Both the position numbers and the translations under genes were made by a program. Shown one piece after another: positions 7,119-15,551 of a stretch of DNA of 64,000 nucleotides; the stretch's first letter is position 1; the number at the start of each line of letters is the position of its first letter. Under the pieces are notes generated by a model. It worked only from the letters and a program-made list of their open reading frames with translations. It was not told the origin of the DNA and made no database searches. The stretch spans positions 5,456,001 to 5,520,000 of the forward strand of contig NZ_JAPNKC010000001.1 of assembly GCF_026626705.1 (NCBI RefSeq). The letters run 5' to 3'. The stretch comes from Pyxidicoccus sp. MSG2 (GTDB lineage: Bacteria; Myxococcota; Myxococcia; Myxococcales; Myxococcaceae).

Positions 7119-8297
7119 GTTCCACGTGGAACGTGGGTGGCTCCGTTCTCAAACGCCTCAGGTCGAATCACGAGCACGCGCGGCATCACGTCCCGCGTGA
7201 AGCGCGATGGCCTGGCGTGTTCCGCGAGAGCACCTGGTCGAACCGGTGCTGGGTGAACGACGCGGCCGCACGTCCCACGTGGAACGCTGGCGGCTTCATC
7301 AGGCACGCCGGTTCGCAGGCGCGGCCTCTCATGCGTGACTGACTTCACGTTCCACGTGGAACACGGAGGCCTCTTCGGTTCCGTAGGCGCAACGGTTCGG
7401 ACAGCGCTCGCGCTGGCGTGGGTGACGCCTGGTTCCACGTGGAACACGACGAAGCATCCGGTCTCCCATGCGCAGCGGTTCGCACCGCGTGCGCACTGGC
7501 GTGAGCGACGGCAGGTTCCACGTGGAACAAGGCCGTTCCATGCGCACTTCCGGGCGCCGCAACTCAGACCACGCTCGCACGGCGCGCAAGTGCCTCCCGC
7601 GTTCCACGTGGAACGCGGGTGGTTCATCCGCACCTTCGTGCACAGCGAGTCGAACCGCGTTCGCGAGAGTGCCTCCCGCGTTCCACGTGGAACGCGGGAG
7701 GCTCCACTCGGTCCTTCAGGCCATCCACCGCGTGCCGCTTCCGACCGGCCATGTGCGGGGTCATGTGCTGGGAAGAGGAGCGGGGCAGATGTGGACTCAC
7801 GCCTGCCGGTTCAAGCCATCACCGCCTCAGCTCGCGCGGCATCACGTTCCACGTGGAACGCGGCCACGTGCATCGGGTGATTCATGCACATCGCTTCAAG
7901 CCGTCATCACGCCCACCCGCACGGCATCGCGCTCCAAGCGTCGCGCTACCAGCTTCAGCACGTGTGTCGTGCTCACCGGTCGAGCCTCACGCGCGGCTGA
8001 GTCGTGCGTGAGCACGAGCCTCGCGGAGCGTGATGCGCAACAGCGAGTGGTTCACGCGCACCGACTCCAGTTGCCCGCGGAACCGGGCCCGTGACCTCGC
8101 GTTCCACGTGGAACGTGGCCAGCGTCACCTGGTGCTTCATGGCTACTGGTTCAGACCGCTGCTGGGCGGACCCGTGTGACGATGCACCCATGACGATGCA
8201 TCCATGTGGAGCGTGAGTTGCGCGAGGGAGCTCGACGGCGACGCGGGTTCGAACCGCCGCTGAACTGAACCTCGCGGCATCACATTCCACGTGGAAC
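7119..8297. repeat. ~83-bp parS-containing tandem unit with second motif
   Basis: Many parS sites in the left part are spaced 77-86 bp apart, or at twice or three times that distance. Between them a second motif of the form GGTTCGNACCGC recurs. It begins at about 7394, 7477, 7562, 7649, 7893 and 8148, always 45-48 bp after the start of the preceding parS; further copies are near 7236, 7310, 7808 and 8246. It is often preceded by TTCATGCGCAC-like sequence. Where parS is missing at an expected step, degraded versions can be seen (7190, 7931). The array therefore grew by tandem duplication of a unit that carried both elements, and has since diverged. Confidence 0.75.
7596..7702. repeat. Two parS sites with extended perfect palindromy
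   Basis: The site at 7601 is flanked by CCCGC and GCGGG, giving a 24-bp perfect palindrome (7596-7619). The next site, at 7680, has nine-base arms GCCTCCCGC and GCGGGAGGC, giving a 32-bp perfect palindrome (7671-7702). Both are preceded by the same TGCCTCC sequence, so they are sister copies. All other sites lose symmetry soon outside the 14-bp core. Confidence 0.9.
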
Positions 8298-9195
8298 GCG
8301 GATGGCTTCACTTCGCGCTTCATGCGGACCGAAGGAAGTCAGCGATGGCCTCGCGGTGTGGCCCGCGGAAGCGGAAGCGCGGCCGTGTTCCACGTGGAAC
8401 GCAGCAGCGCCCCTGAGCCGCGCCGTCATGCAGACAAGGGCAGGTGCAGTGGCCACGGCTCGGGGTTGCGGACTTGAGGAAACGGGGCTGTTCCACGTGG
8501 AACCTCGCCGCTTCGTGGTCGCGACTTCATGCGGACCCGTGGAGCCCGTGCGCGGACCTGGAGAACGACGAGGCCACGTTCCACGTGGAACGCGAGGGCT
8601 CATCACCGGCACCACCGTGGAGTCGGGCCGGTGCTCACGATGCCTGGATGGGTGATGTGCACGGCGTTCGGTTCCACGTGGAACAGGGAGGCTCGTCGCC
8701 ATCGACTCAGCGCGGACACTCCGCGTGGTGGTGAGGGCAGGGTGCTCTCTTCTCTATCTGGAGCATGGCAGCCCGACACCGCAGCTTCGTGCGGAGGCGC
8801 GATACAGGGCCGGGAGGTCGGGGCGAGTTCAACGTGGAACGTGGATGCCGTTGGCGGTCGCTTCGCGCGGAGACACCGCGCGCGGTGGTCGGGGGCACGA
8901 AGCGGTCCACGTGAAGCGTGGAGGCCTATCGCTCATGCCTTGCGCGGAGGCACCGCGCAGCGGCGAGAAGTCAGGGGCATGTGCCGCGTTGAGCGTGAAT
9001 GCCGTTGGCTGTCGCTTCACGCGGAGACACCGCGCGGTATCGAGAGGTCAGGGCGAGTTCCACGTGGAACGTGGATGCCGTTGGCGGTCGCTTCGCGCGG
9101 AGACTCCATGCGGCGGCAAGAGGTCTGGGTTCGTGACTTGCGGGGCGTGGAGGTCTGGCGCCGCCGGTTTGCGCGGAGACTGCGCGCAGCGACCC

Positions 9196-9398
9196 GCTCC
9201 ACGTGGAACATGGGGTCCCGCCGCAGTCGCTCCACATGGAGACAGCGTGCAGCGACTCGTTCCACGTGGAACGTGGGGTCCTGCCGCAGTCGCTCCACAT
9301 GGAGACAGCGCGCAGCGACTCGTTCCACGTGGAACGTGGGGTCCCGCCGCAGTCGCTCCACATGGAGACAGCGCGCAGCGACTCGTTCCACGTGGAAC
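9196..9398. repeat. Exact 63-bp tandem repeat carrying parS
   Basis: Four consecutive parS sites start at 9196, 9259, 9322 and 9385, exactly 63 bp apart. The intervening 49 bp are almost identical. Each full unit also contains CTCCACATGGAG, a weaker near-palindrome resembling parS with four changes, 33 bp after the parS start. Older, more divergent relatives of this unit are seen upstream from about 8823 (starts near 8827, 8904, 8988 and 9057, sharing GGATGCCGTTGGC and CGCGGAGAC). This is the youngest part of the array by its sequence identity. Confidence 0.92.
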
Positions 9399-9793
9399 GT
9401 GGAGACCTGCTGCTTCTCATGGCGACACCGGGTGGTGTTGGCGGGACAGGGAGCGGTCCATGTGCGGACCTGGTGGAGGTCCATGGAAGCGCTCGCGCGA
9501 AGTCCGGAGGCGGGGCCGCCACGGTGGAGTGGAAGGCGGGAAGGCGGAGCTGGGTTCCACGTGGAACGGGGAGCCCATCCGCCTGCGCCTGCCGACACAT
9601 CACGTTCGTGGCGATGACGTTGCGGTCGGAGTGATGCGGCCATGATGCCGCTCTCGGTGTCGCGACCGGCCCGGTGGATGACGGGACTCCATCAAGAGTT
9701 TCCGGCATGCCGACGGTGCTCCCATCCACTGGCGCCTGTCGCGCTGAAGCGAAGACAGCGCTACCGAGGGTCCCCGCGCGTTCCACGTGGAAC

Positions 9794-12104
9794 GTGGAGC
9801 CACTGCCGGTCCGCACGGCTCGACAGGCCCGTTGCCACCGAACCACGGCATGCCGCATTTCAGGCGGGCGGAGTCGGCCAACGTGAAGCTCCGAGGCTCA
9901 TGCCTCATCCGCCATGCGGTTCGCATGAAGCGGTAGGGACTGCATGCCCCAGGCTGCTTCTGCGCGGATGCTCTGGCCAGGGGACGCAACGCATCGCCGT
10001 GCGGGCTCATGGGGCCCGAACGGGGACACGCCGAACATGGGTGCACGGCACGGGATGCCCCATGGAAGCGACCGCGACTTGCGGCGGAGTCGTGCAGCGC
10101 AGTGAGGGCACTGTCGCCGCGGTCGACCACGGGCTCGGCGCAAGCGTAGTGCCCCGGCCCTCGCGGGAGAGAACCGCGCATGTGCAGGGGCCTTCGGTGC
10201 CGGAGAGCGACGGTGGTCCTCAGTCCGCGCGAAGTGCCCTGCGGACGTCCCATGGTGGGAAGGTGGTTGGGCCGAGAGGTGTGGTGGCGGAAGCACGCTT
10301 CACCCGGGACCGGAGCCTGCGCTTCGAGCCTGAGTCCGGGTCCTCCAGGCACGGAACTCCGTCATGCATGGGCCTCCGTCGCCGTGGTGTCCGCATCGGT
10401 GTTGGCTCGGTCCATTCCTGGCGGAACCCTTGGACTGCACCCGGGTGTCTCAGGCCCGTGCGGCTTGTGGATGCGTCAGCCGTTGACCTGACTGCACGCG
10501 GGAGCCTGGTCCGGCGCGCGAACGCGGCTCGCATGGAACCGGGGATGACGTCACCTCGGCACTGCGTGACGTGAAGCCTGTTCATGCGCAGGGCGCTGGC
10601 TGATGGAGCGCGCGGCTCGGGCTCACCCTCGTGCGCTGGTCGGCAGCGGTTGCGCGCGAGCCGAACCCAAGAAGGGAAGGGGCGGGAACTCACGACCCAA
10701 TCCCGGCAGCGAATCACCCTGCTCAGGGAGCGCCCCGCATGCAGGAGCCAGCACAGGGGCGCATGACGCGCGACCGGGCACGGCTCATCTCGCCGTCACG
10801 GCCACTGACGTGACACCACTGTGGCGACCCGCGCGCGGGCTTCAGCGGAGTTCAGGTGCAGCGGCATCCCTGCCGTGTCCGCCCATGCGGCTCGCTGCGC
10901 GGGGAAGGGGACCGCAGGTGCTGCCGGGCATGGGCTCCCCGCTTGCCGTTTGGAGACCTGGACTGGCTGGCAATGAGCTGCATCGCCGCGCTTGAGTCCG
11001 CGCATGGACGTCACGCCCGATGGACCGGGAGATGCGAGCTTCATCGGAGCGCGTTGCGCGAGGGCCCGGCGGACGGACGCGGAGGCGCAGCTGCCGCCGA
11101 GTGAGGAGCCAATGCTTCACCGCGCTCGCTCGAACTCGAGACCGCACAGGCCCAACCGGCAGCCGGGGGAACGGCGTGGGGCCTCCACGCCACGCCTCCA
11201 CTTGAGTCCGCATGCTGCGCAGGTCTCACAGGTCCGAAGCCTGAATCACACGGAGCCGAGCCTCACGCGGTCCATCGAACCGACAGGCCGTGAGCTTGCC
11301 TGGCACACCCGACCCCTGGCGCCACGCATCGAGCCCCCTGCGATGAAGTTCCTCCGCGTGGACTCCGTGCGCGGCAGCCCCTCCCTCGCGAGTCCGTGCG
11401 ACGAAGCCGTCCATCGGGCAGTTCCTCAACGGCGCGCTCGGACGCACTGAACCGCCAACGGCTCACAGGACCTCGCCTGCTTCCCTGGTCGGCCCCACAG
11501 CCGGCGAGCCAACCCAGGCACCGCCGCACCCGGAGCAGACCGCACGGCCGCATCCTTATAGAGGGGCCTGACATGGGACCCCTCCCGGTCCAGGCAGGCA
11601 GTCGTACCGACCCGCCATGGGCCACCGATTCCCGGCCCAGTCGCTCCTGCCTCCCCAGCATCCAGGCCAGCGACCCGTGGAACCCTGCCTCCAGCCACGA
11701 GGACGGGAACGGGCGCCACCTCCTTTATATAGGGAGCGGGAATCGACCCATCCCGGCACCCACGGCGCGCCCCATCGCGGGTCCTCCGAACCGCCCACCC
11801 GGAACCCGCGAACCCTCAACCCGGGTCGGCCACCGCGCACGTGCTCACGTGCGGCATGCCGTGGACAGCTCCACCCCACCCGACTCCGTCACCGAATCGA
11901 GACCCAACGCCGCCCCTCCACCGTGCCCCATTCCCCTGGCGCCGCCCGCGTCCACCCTCGCGGAAACACGGCGAAGAGAGCAGGGAGGCGAGGCTCGCCG
12001 ACAATTTGATCCTCCCCCGAAGCGGGTGCTAGGAGCGTGGATCAGCGCGCAACCGTGCACTGCTTCACGCGCGGGGCCCTGGCACCGGCCGGGGAAGAGA
12101 GAGG
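9794..12104. other. 2.3-kb region without recognisable genes, parS array to parA
   Basis: Open frames exist on both strands, but none has the strong third-position GC bias, ribosome site or recognisable protein sequence of its neighbours. The region has scattered GCATG-rich words and a few decayed parS-like strings (for example near 9876). Two short A/T-rich boxes stand out: TCCTTATAGAGGGG at 11553 and TCCTTTATATAGGGAG at 11721. Just before parA there is an AATTTGATCC stretch (about 12003-12012) that could belong to the parAB promoter, though no convincing -10 element accompanies it. Function unknown. Confidence 0.6.
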
Positions 12105-12905
12105 ATGGGCCACGTGGGTCGTATCATCTGCATCTCCAACCAGAAGGGCGGCGTGGGGAAGACCACCACCGCCATCAACCTCGCCGCGAGCCTGGCCTCC
12201 GCCGAGCGCCGCACGCTCCTGGTGGACATGGACCCGCAGGGCAACGCCGGCAGCGGGCTCGGCCTCAAGCGCGACGACCTCCACGGCACCATCTACGAAG
12301 CGCTCCTCAATGGCCGCCCCATGAAGGAGCTGCTCCACCCCACCGAGCTGCGCTACCTCCAGGTCATCCCCGCCACGCCGGACCTCACCGGCGCTGAAGT
12401 CGAGCTCGTCAACCAGGAGCGCCGCGAGTTCCGCCTCCGCGAGGCCCTGCGCCCCCTCGCCGCCGAGTACGACTACGTCATCATCGACTGCCCGCCGTCG
12501 CTCGGCCTGCTCACCCTCAACGCGCTCGCCGCCGCGGACACCGTCCTCATCCCCCTGCAGTGCGAGTACTACGCGCTCGAGGGCCTCTCGCAGCTCACGC
12601 ACACCATCGACCTGGTGAAGCAGGGCCTCAACCCGGACCTGAAGATGGAGGGCATCCTCCTCACCATGTTCGACTCGCGCGCGAACATCGCCCACCAGGT
12701 CGTCGACGAGGTGCGCGGCTACTTCAAGAAGCAGGTCTTCGAAGTCGTGGTGCCGCGCAACGTGCGCCTGTCCGAGTGCCCGTCCTTCGGCAAGCCCATC
12801 ATCCTCTACGACATCAAGTCGAAGGGCTGCGAGAGCTACCTGGCGCTCGGCCGCGAGCTCATGAAGCGCGACGCCCCCAAGTCGCCGCGCCGTCGCGTGG
12901 CCTGA
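12105..12905 (+). CDS. parA: ParA (Soj) chromosome-partitioning ATPase
   Basis: A 266-residue Walker-type ATPase of the chromosomal ParA/Soj class. It has the deviant Walker A motif KGGVGKTT at residues 14-21, the A' box VDMDPQGN near 40, and Walker B IIDCPPSLG near 125. ATP-bound dimers bind DNA nonspecifically and are released by ParB-parS, which moves the origin region; in M. xanthus the pair is linked to bactofilin scaffolds. The ATG at 12105 touches the GAGAGG run, which is too close for a good ribosome site. The GTG at 12114 has better spacing and gives the usual N-terminus GRIICISNQKGG, so the true start may be nine bases later. Lies 2.3 kb right of the parS array. Confidence 0.96.
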   Translation: MGHVGRIICISNQKGGVGKTTTAINLAASLASAERRTLLVDMDPQGNAGSGLGLKRDDLHGTIYEALLNGRPMKELLHPTELRYLQVIPATPDLTGAEVELVNQERREFRLREALRPLAAEYDYVIIDCPPSLGLLTLNALAAADTVLIPLQCEYYALEGLSQLTHTIDLVKQGLNPDLKMEGILLTMFDSRANIAHQVVDEVRGYFKKQVFEVVVPRNVRLSECPSFGKPIILYDIKSKGCESYLALGRELMKRDAPKSPRRRVA

Positions 12906-12935
12906 AGTGAGCCGAAGTCTTCCGGAAGCAGCGGG

Positions 12936-12966
12936 GGCTCTCCGAGGTTGCCGGGGAGCCTTTGTC
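12936..12966 (+). terminator. Hairpin between parA and parB
   Basis: GGCTCTCC (12936-12943) pairs with GGGGAGCC (12953-12960), allowing one G-T wobble, around a nine-base loop, and is followed by TTTGT. It sits in the 105-bp gap between parA and parB. It could be an intrinsic terminator or attenuator that lowers parB relative to parA, or an RNA-stability element. The short T run makes strong termination doubtful. Confidence 0.45.
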
Positions 12967-13010
12967 GTTCATGGCCGCCGTGAAAGTCGCCGCGGCGCTG
13001 GAGTCACGAC

Positions 13011-13907
13011 GTGGTGAAAGCAGACACGCAGAAGCGGGCGCTCGGCCGTGGGCTCTCCGCCCTCATCCCCCAGGCCGCCCCCTCGTCCGGTGGCAAGGGC
13101 AGCGAGCAGGCAGCCAACAAGGCCGGCGTCCTCAAGCTGCCCATCGAGTCCATCCACCGCGACAAGGAGCAGCCGCGCCAGCACTTCGACGAGGTGAAGC
13201 TCAAGGAGCTCGCCGACTCCATCAAGGCGCAGGGCGTGCTCCAGCCCATCCTCGTCCGCAAGGACGGAGACGGCTACCGCATCATCGCCGGTGAGCGCCG
13301 CTGGCGGGCCTCCCAGGCCGCGGGCCTCAAGGAAGTGCCCGCAATCGTCAAGGATGTGACGGAGGTCCAGGCCTTCGAGTTGGCCCTCGTCGAAAATCTC
13401 CAGCGCTCGGACCTCAACCCGATTGAAGAGGCCCTGGGATACAAGCGGCTCGTCGAGGAGTTCAAGCTCACGCAGGAGCAGGTCAGTCAGCGCGTGGGCA
13501 AGGAGCGCTCGACGGTGGCCAACGCGCTGCGGCTGCTCGCGCTGCCCGACGACGTGAAGGTCATGGTGGCGGACGGCTCGCTGAGCATGGGCCATGCGCG
13601 GGCGTTGCTCGGGGTGCCTCGGCTGCCGGAGCTGCAGAACCTGGCGAAGCAGGTAGCGGACAAGAAGCTCTCCGTGCGTGACACGGAGCGGCTCGTCCAG
13701 CAGAGTCGCTCCTCGGGCAAGAAGGATGCGGGCAAGTCGCCGCCCAAGCAGAGCCCGCAGGTGAAGTCACTGGTGGAGGAGCTTCAGCGGCGACTGGGGA
13801 CGAAGGTTCGGCTCACTGAACGCAGCCCAGGAAAGGGCACCATCGAGGTGGACTTCTTTTCGTACGATGACCTCGACCGGCTCTTGAAGCTTCTCAGGAA
13901 GGAGTAG
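13011..13907 (+). CDS. parB: ParB (Spo0J) parS-binding CTPase clamp
   Basis: A 298-residue chromosomal ParB. It has a short N-terminal ParA-stimulating segment (ALGRGLSALIP, ~10-20); the ParB/Srx-type CTP-binding domain with GERRWRAS near 95 and ENLQRSDLNP near 127; a central helix-turn-helix that reads parS (LTQEQVSQRVGKERSTVANA region, ~150-170); a Lys/Ser/Pro-rich linker; and a C-terminal dimerisation domain. It should load on the array at 7119-9793. The start is one of two adjacent GTG codons (13011 or 13014), with GGAG about ten bases upstream. The bactofilin gene begins three bases after the parB stop, with its ribosome site inside the parB end, which suggests coupled translation. Confidence 0.97.
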   Translation: MVKADTQKRALGRGLSALIPQAAPSSGGKGSEQAANKAGVLKLPIESIHRDKEQPRQHFDEVKLKELADSIKAQGVLQPILVRKDGDGYRIIAGERRWRASQAAGLKEVPAIVKDVTEVQAFELALVENLQRSDLNPIEEALGYKRLVEEFKLTQEQVSQRVGKERSTVANALRLLALPDDVKVMVADGSLSMGHARALLGVPRLPELQNLAKQVADKKLSVRDTERLVQQSRSSGKKDAGKSPPKQSPQVKSLVEELQRRLGTKVRLTERSPGKGTIEVDFFSYDDLDRLLKLLRKE

Positions 13908-13910
13908 GAC

Positions 13911-14357
13911 GTGGCGCTCCTTGGCGGGAAAAAAGACGAAGCACCCAGCAAGCCTCTGTTCAGGCGGGAGGAGGAATCCGTGTCGCAGCGTTCCGGTGAG
14001 GTGCATACGCTCCTGGGCAAGGGGAGCGAGTTCGAGGGGAAGCTCACGTTCGAGGGACAGGTCCGCATCGACGGAAAGTTCAACGGGCAGATTGTCACCA
14101 AGGACGTGCTCGTCATCGGTGACGGCGCCAAGGTGAACGCTGAAATCCAGGCCGGCACCGTCATCATCAACGGCCAGGTCGAAGGCAACGTGAAGGCCAC
14201 CCAGGTCATCGAGCTCAAGACGCCCGGCCGCGTGAAGGGCAACCTCGAGACGCCGTCGCTGTCCATGGACCGCGGCGTCATCTTCGAGGGCTCGCTGAAG
14301 ATGGAGAACATCGGCGGTGGCGGGAAGCCGCCTCCTCCGGGTGGCGAAAAGAAGTAG
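13911..14357 (+). CDS. bacM: Bactofilin, BacM-like
   Basis: A 148-residue bactofilin. A polar N-terminal tail of about 30 residues (ALLGGKKDEAP onward) is followed by the right-handed beta-helix core of short hydrophobic repeats (about 35-128: GSEFEGKLTFEG, GKFNGQI, DVLVIGDGAKVNAEI and so on) and a Gly/Pro/Lys tail. Bactofilins polymerise without nucleotides; in M. xanthus BacM is needed for normal cell shape and its N-terminus is removed by proteolysis. Size and its place directly after parB both match bacM. GTG start, GGAG at about 13901. The stop TAG overlaps the next gene's GTG by one base (TAGTG). Confidence 0.93.
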   Translation: MALLGGKKDEAPSKPLFRREEESVSQRSGEVHTLLGKGSEFEGKLTFEGQVRIDGKFNGQIVTKDVLVIGDGAKVNAEIQAGTVIINGQVEGNVKATQVIELKTPGRVKGNLETPSLSMDRGVIFEGSLKMENIGGGGKPPPPGGEKK

Positions 14358-14902
14358 TGCGCTCGCGGAAGCACATCGCGTGGGTGCTCGCGCTCGGCCT
14401 CCTGCCCGGCTGCAAGGGCTGCAAGCAGGAGGACGCCGCGCCGGCTGATACTGCTCCGGACGCCTCGGCGCATGGCTCGTCCATGCGCTCGGGCGTGAAG
14501 GTGCCGCTGCCGGACGGCTGGTCCGCGCAGGTGGCGCCCGACGACAGCTTCCAGGCGGGCCCGCCCGGCCGCCCGGTGCTGCGGGTGGACCTGCGGCGCG
14601 GGCAGGGCGCGCAGAAGCCCTCGGTGGATGACCTCGCGGACCGCGTGCGCGGGGAGCTGAAGGGCTACGAGGTGTCGCTGGACCAGGAGGAGGAGACGGA
14701 GGGCTACACCCTCCTGCGCATCACCATGGCGCCGAAGCTGGCGGATGGTGGCCTGGGACTCCAGACGCCCGGCTTCTTCGGCGCGCGGCGGCTGGGGGAT
14801 GACCTGTTCCTCTGCGCCAGCCTGCCCGGTGCCTCGCCGGAGGACGTGCTCGAGGCCAACGAGGCGTGCCGCAAAATCGAGGTCCAGGCCGCGCCGAAGT
14901 AG
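14357..14902 (+). CDS. Small lipoprotein downstream of bacM
   Basis: A 181-residue hypothetical lipoprotein. It has an N-terminal signal with hydrophobic core AWVLALGLLPGC, where the Cys near residue 19 is the lipidation candidate, followed by another Cys pair and a flexible Ala/Asp-rich linker. The mature part (PLPDGWSAQVAPDDSFQ) resembles small secreted proteins that wrap a single beta-sandwich, but no family is recognised. Its GTG overlaps the bacM stop by one base, so it is the last gene of a parA-parB-bacM-lipoprotein run, and an envelope role linked to BacM is possible but unproven. Confidence 0.75.
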   Translation: MRSRKHIAWVLALGLLPGCKGCKQEDAAPADTAPDASAHGSSMRSGVKVPLPDGWSAQVAPDDSFQAGPPGRPVLRVDLRRGQGAQKPSVDDLADRVRGELKGYEVSLDQEEETEGYTLLRITMAPKLADGGLGLQTPGFFGARRLGDDLFLCASLPGASPEDVLEANEACRKIEVQAAPK

Positions 14903-14981
14903 GCCCCGCCTGGGGGCTCGGGTGACGTGCTCCCTCGCCGCCGGGCCCGGCCGTGGCAACCTTCCGTCGAGGGAGGCAGTC

Positions 14982-15455
14982 ATGGACTGGAAGGACAACC
15001 TCGTCGAGGACGATGCCGGAGTACAGGAGGTCCTCGCGAGCAGCCGGCGCGTGGCGGTGTTGGGCATCCGCTCGGAGAGCCAGGCGCACAAGCCGGCCTA
15101 CGCGGTGCCGCACTTTCTGCAGGCGCACGGCTACGACATCGTCCCGGTGTCGGTGCACGGGGAGAAGGGGCCCATTCTCGGCCAGCCCGTGTACTCGGCG
15201 GTGGCGGACGTGCCCGGGGCGGTGGACGTGGTGCAGGTGTTCCGCAAGCCCGAGGACATCGACGGGCACGTGGACGATTTGCTCAAGAAGAAGCCGCGCG
15301 CCGTGTGGTTCCAGCTCGGCATCCGCAACGACGCGGCCGCGGAGAAGCTGGCCCGCGCCGGCATCCGCGTGGTGCAGGACCGGTGCATGAAGGTGGAGTT
15401 CATGAAGCGCGAGCGAGCGCGGGAGGAGTCCGCGGGCTCGGGGGCTCGGACCTGA
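14982..15455 (+). CDS. CoA-binding (YccU-type) domain protein
   Basis: A 157-residue protein of the CoA_binding_2 family, a Rossmann-like fold related to the nucleotide-binding domain of succinyl-CoA synthetase. Seen are VAVLGIRSESQAHKPAYAV near residue 24, the central VPGAVDVVQVFRKPED and VWFQLGIRND, and the ending GIRVVQDRCMKVE. These are the family's conserved core. Its cellular role is not established. ATG at 14982 with GGGAGG upstream. A strong hairpin follows between it and the convergent Uma2 gene. Confidence 0.88.
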   Translation: MDWKDNLVEDDAGVQEVLASSRRVAVLGIRSESQAHKPAYAVPHFLQAHGYDIVPVSVHGEKGPILGQPVYSAVADVPGAVDVVQVFRKPEDIDGHVDDLLKKKPRAVWFQLGIRNDAAAEKLARAGIRVVQDRCMKVEFMKRERAREESAGSGART

Positions 15456-15551
15456 CGCAGGCTTCGTGCGCGCGTTGCCGCCGCTCGAAAAGGTGCACTG
15501 GCGCTGGCGTCCGGCAAGCTCGGGCGCTCATTCCCATTGCTGGGGGAGTGT

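Larger units (their letters stand above)
7119..9793. other. parS: parS centromere array: 22 ParB-binding sites
   Basis: The 14-bp palindrome GTTCCACGTGGAAC occurs exactly at 18 positions starting at 7119, 7349, 7432, 7515, 7601, 7680, 7846, 8101, 8387, 8490, 8578, 8671, 9057, 9259, 9322, 9385, 9554 and 9780. Four more sites have one mismatch: 7272, 8284, 8827 and 9196. Decayed relatives lie at 7190, 7931, 8199, 8904 and 8988. The sequence is a GC-richer version of the widespread parS TGTTTCACGTGAAACA and agrees with the myxobacterial form. ParB encoded 3.2 kb away should load here, spread as a CTP-dependent clamp and connect the origin region to ParA and the bactofilin scaffold. No credible gene is present; open frames through the array simply read the repeat. 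Confidence 0.96.

Noticed and set aside
7002..7633. N-terminal extension of the histidine kinase ORF into the parS region
   Set aside because: The extra ~219 residues repeat parS-derived words and contain no domain; real protein begins near 6976.
8246..8262. GGTTCGAACC in the parS spacers as a tRNA T-arm
   Set aside because: No acceptor stem, D-arm or anticodon arm can be folded around it, and the motif repeats with the array period.
9196..9398. CRISPR-like array (regular 63-bp repeats)
   Set aside because: Spacers are nearly identical rather than unique, the repeat is a parS palindrome, and no cas genes are near.
7085..9858. Many long ORFs on both strands with peptide repeats such as STWN, VPRGT and FHVERG
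   Set aside because: These residues are just the three forward and reverse readings of the parS palindrome. Spacing follows the DNA repeat, and no ribosome site or codon bias supports translation.
9600..12100. Insertion sequence or prophage remnant in the gene desert
   Set aside because: No transposase, integrase, terminal inverted repeats or target duplications were found, and GC content is not clearly foreign.
12105..12120. CCACGTGG at the parA start as a further parS site
   Set aside because: Only the central eight bases match; four of the 14 positions differ.
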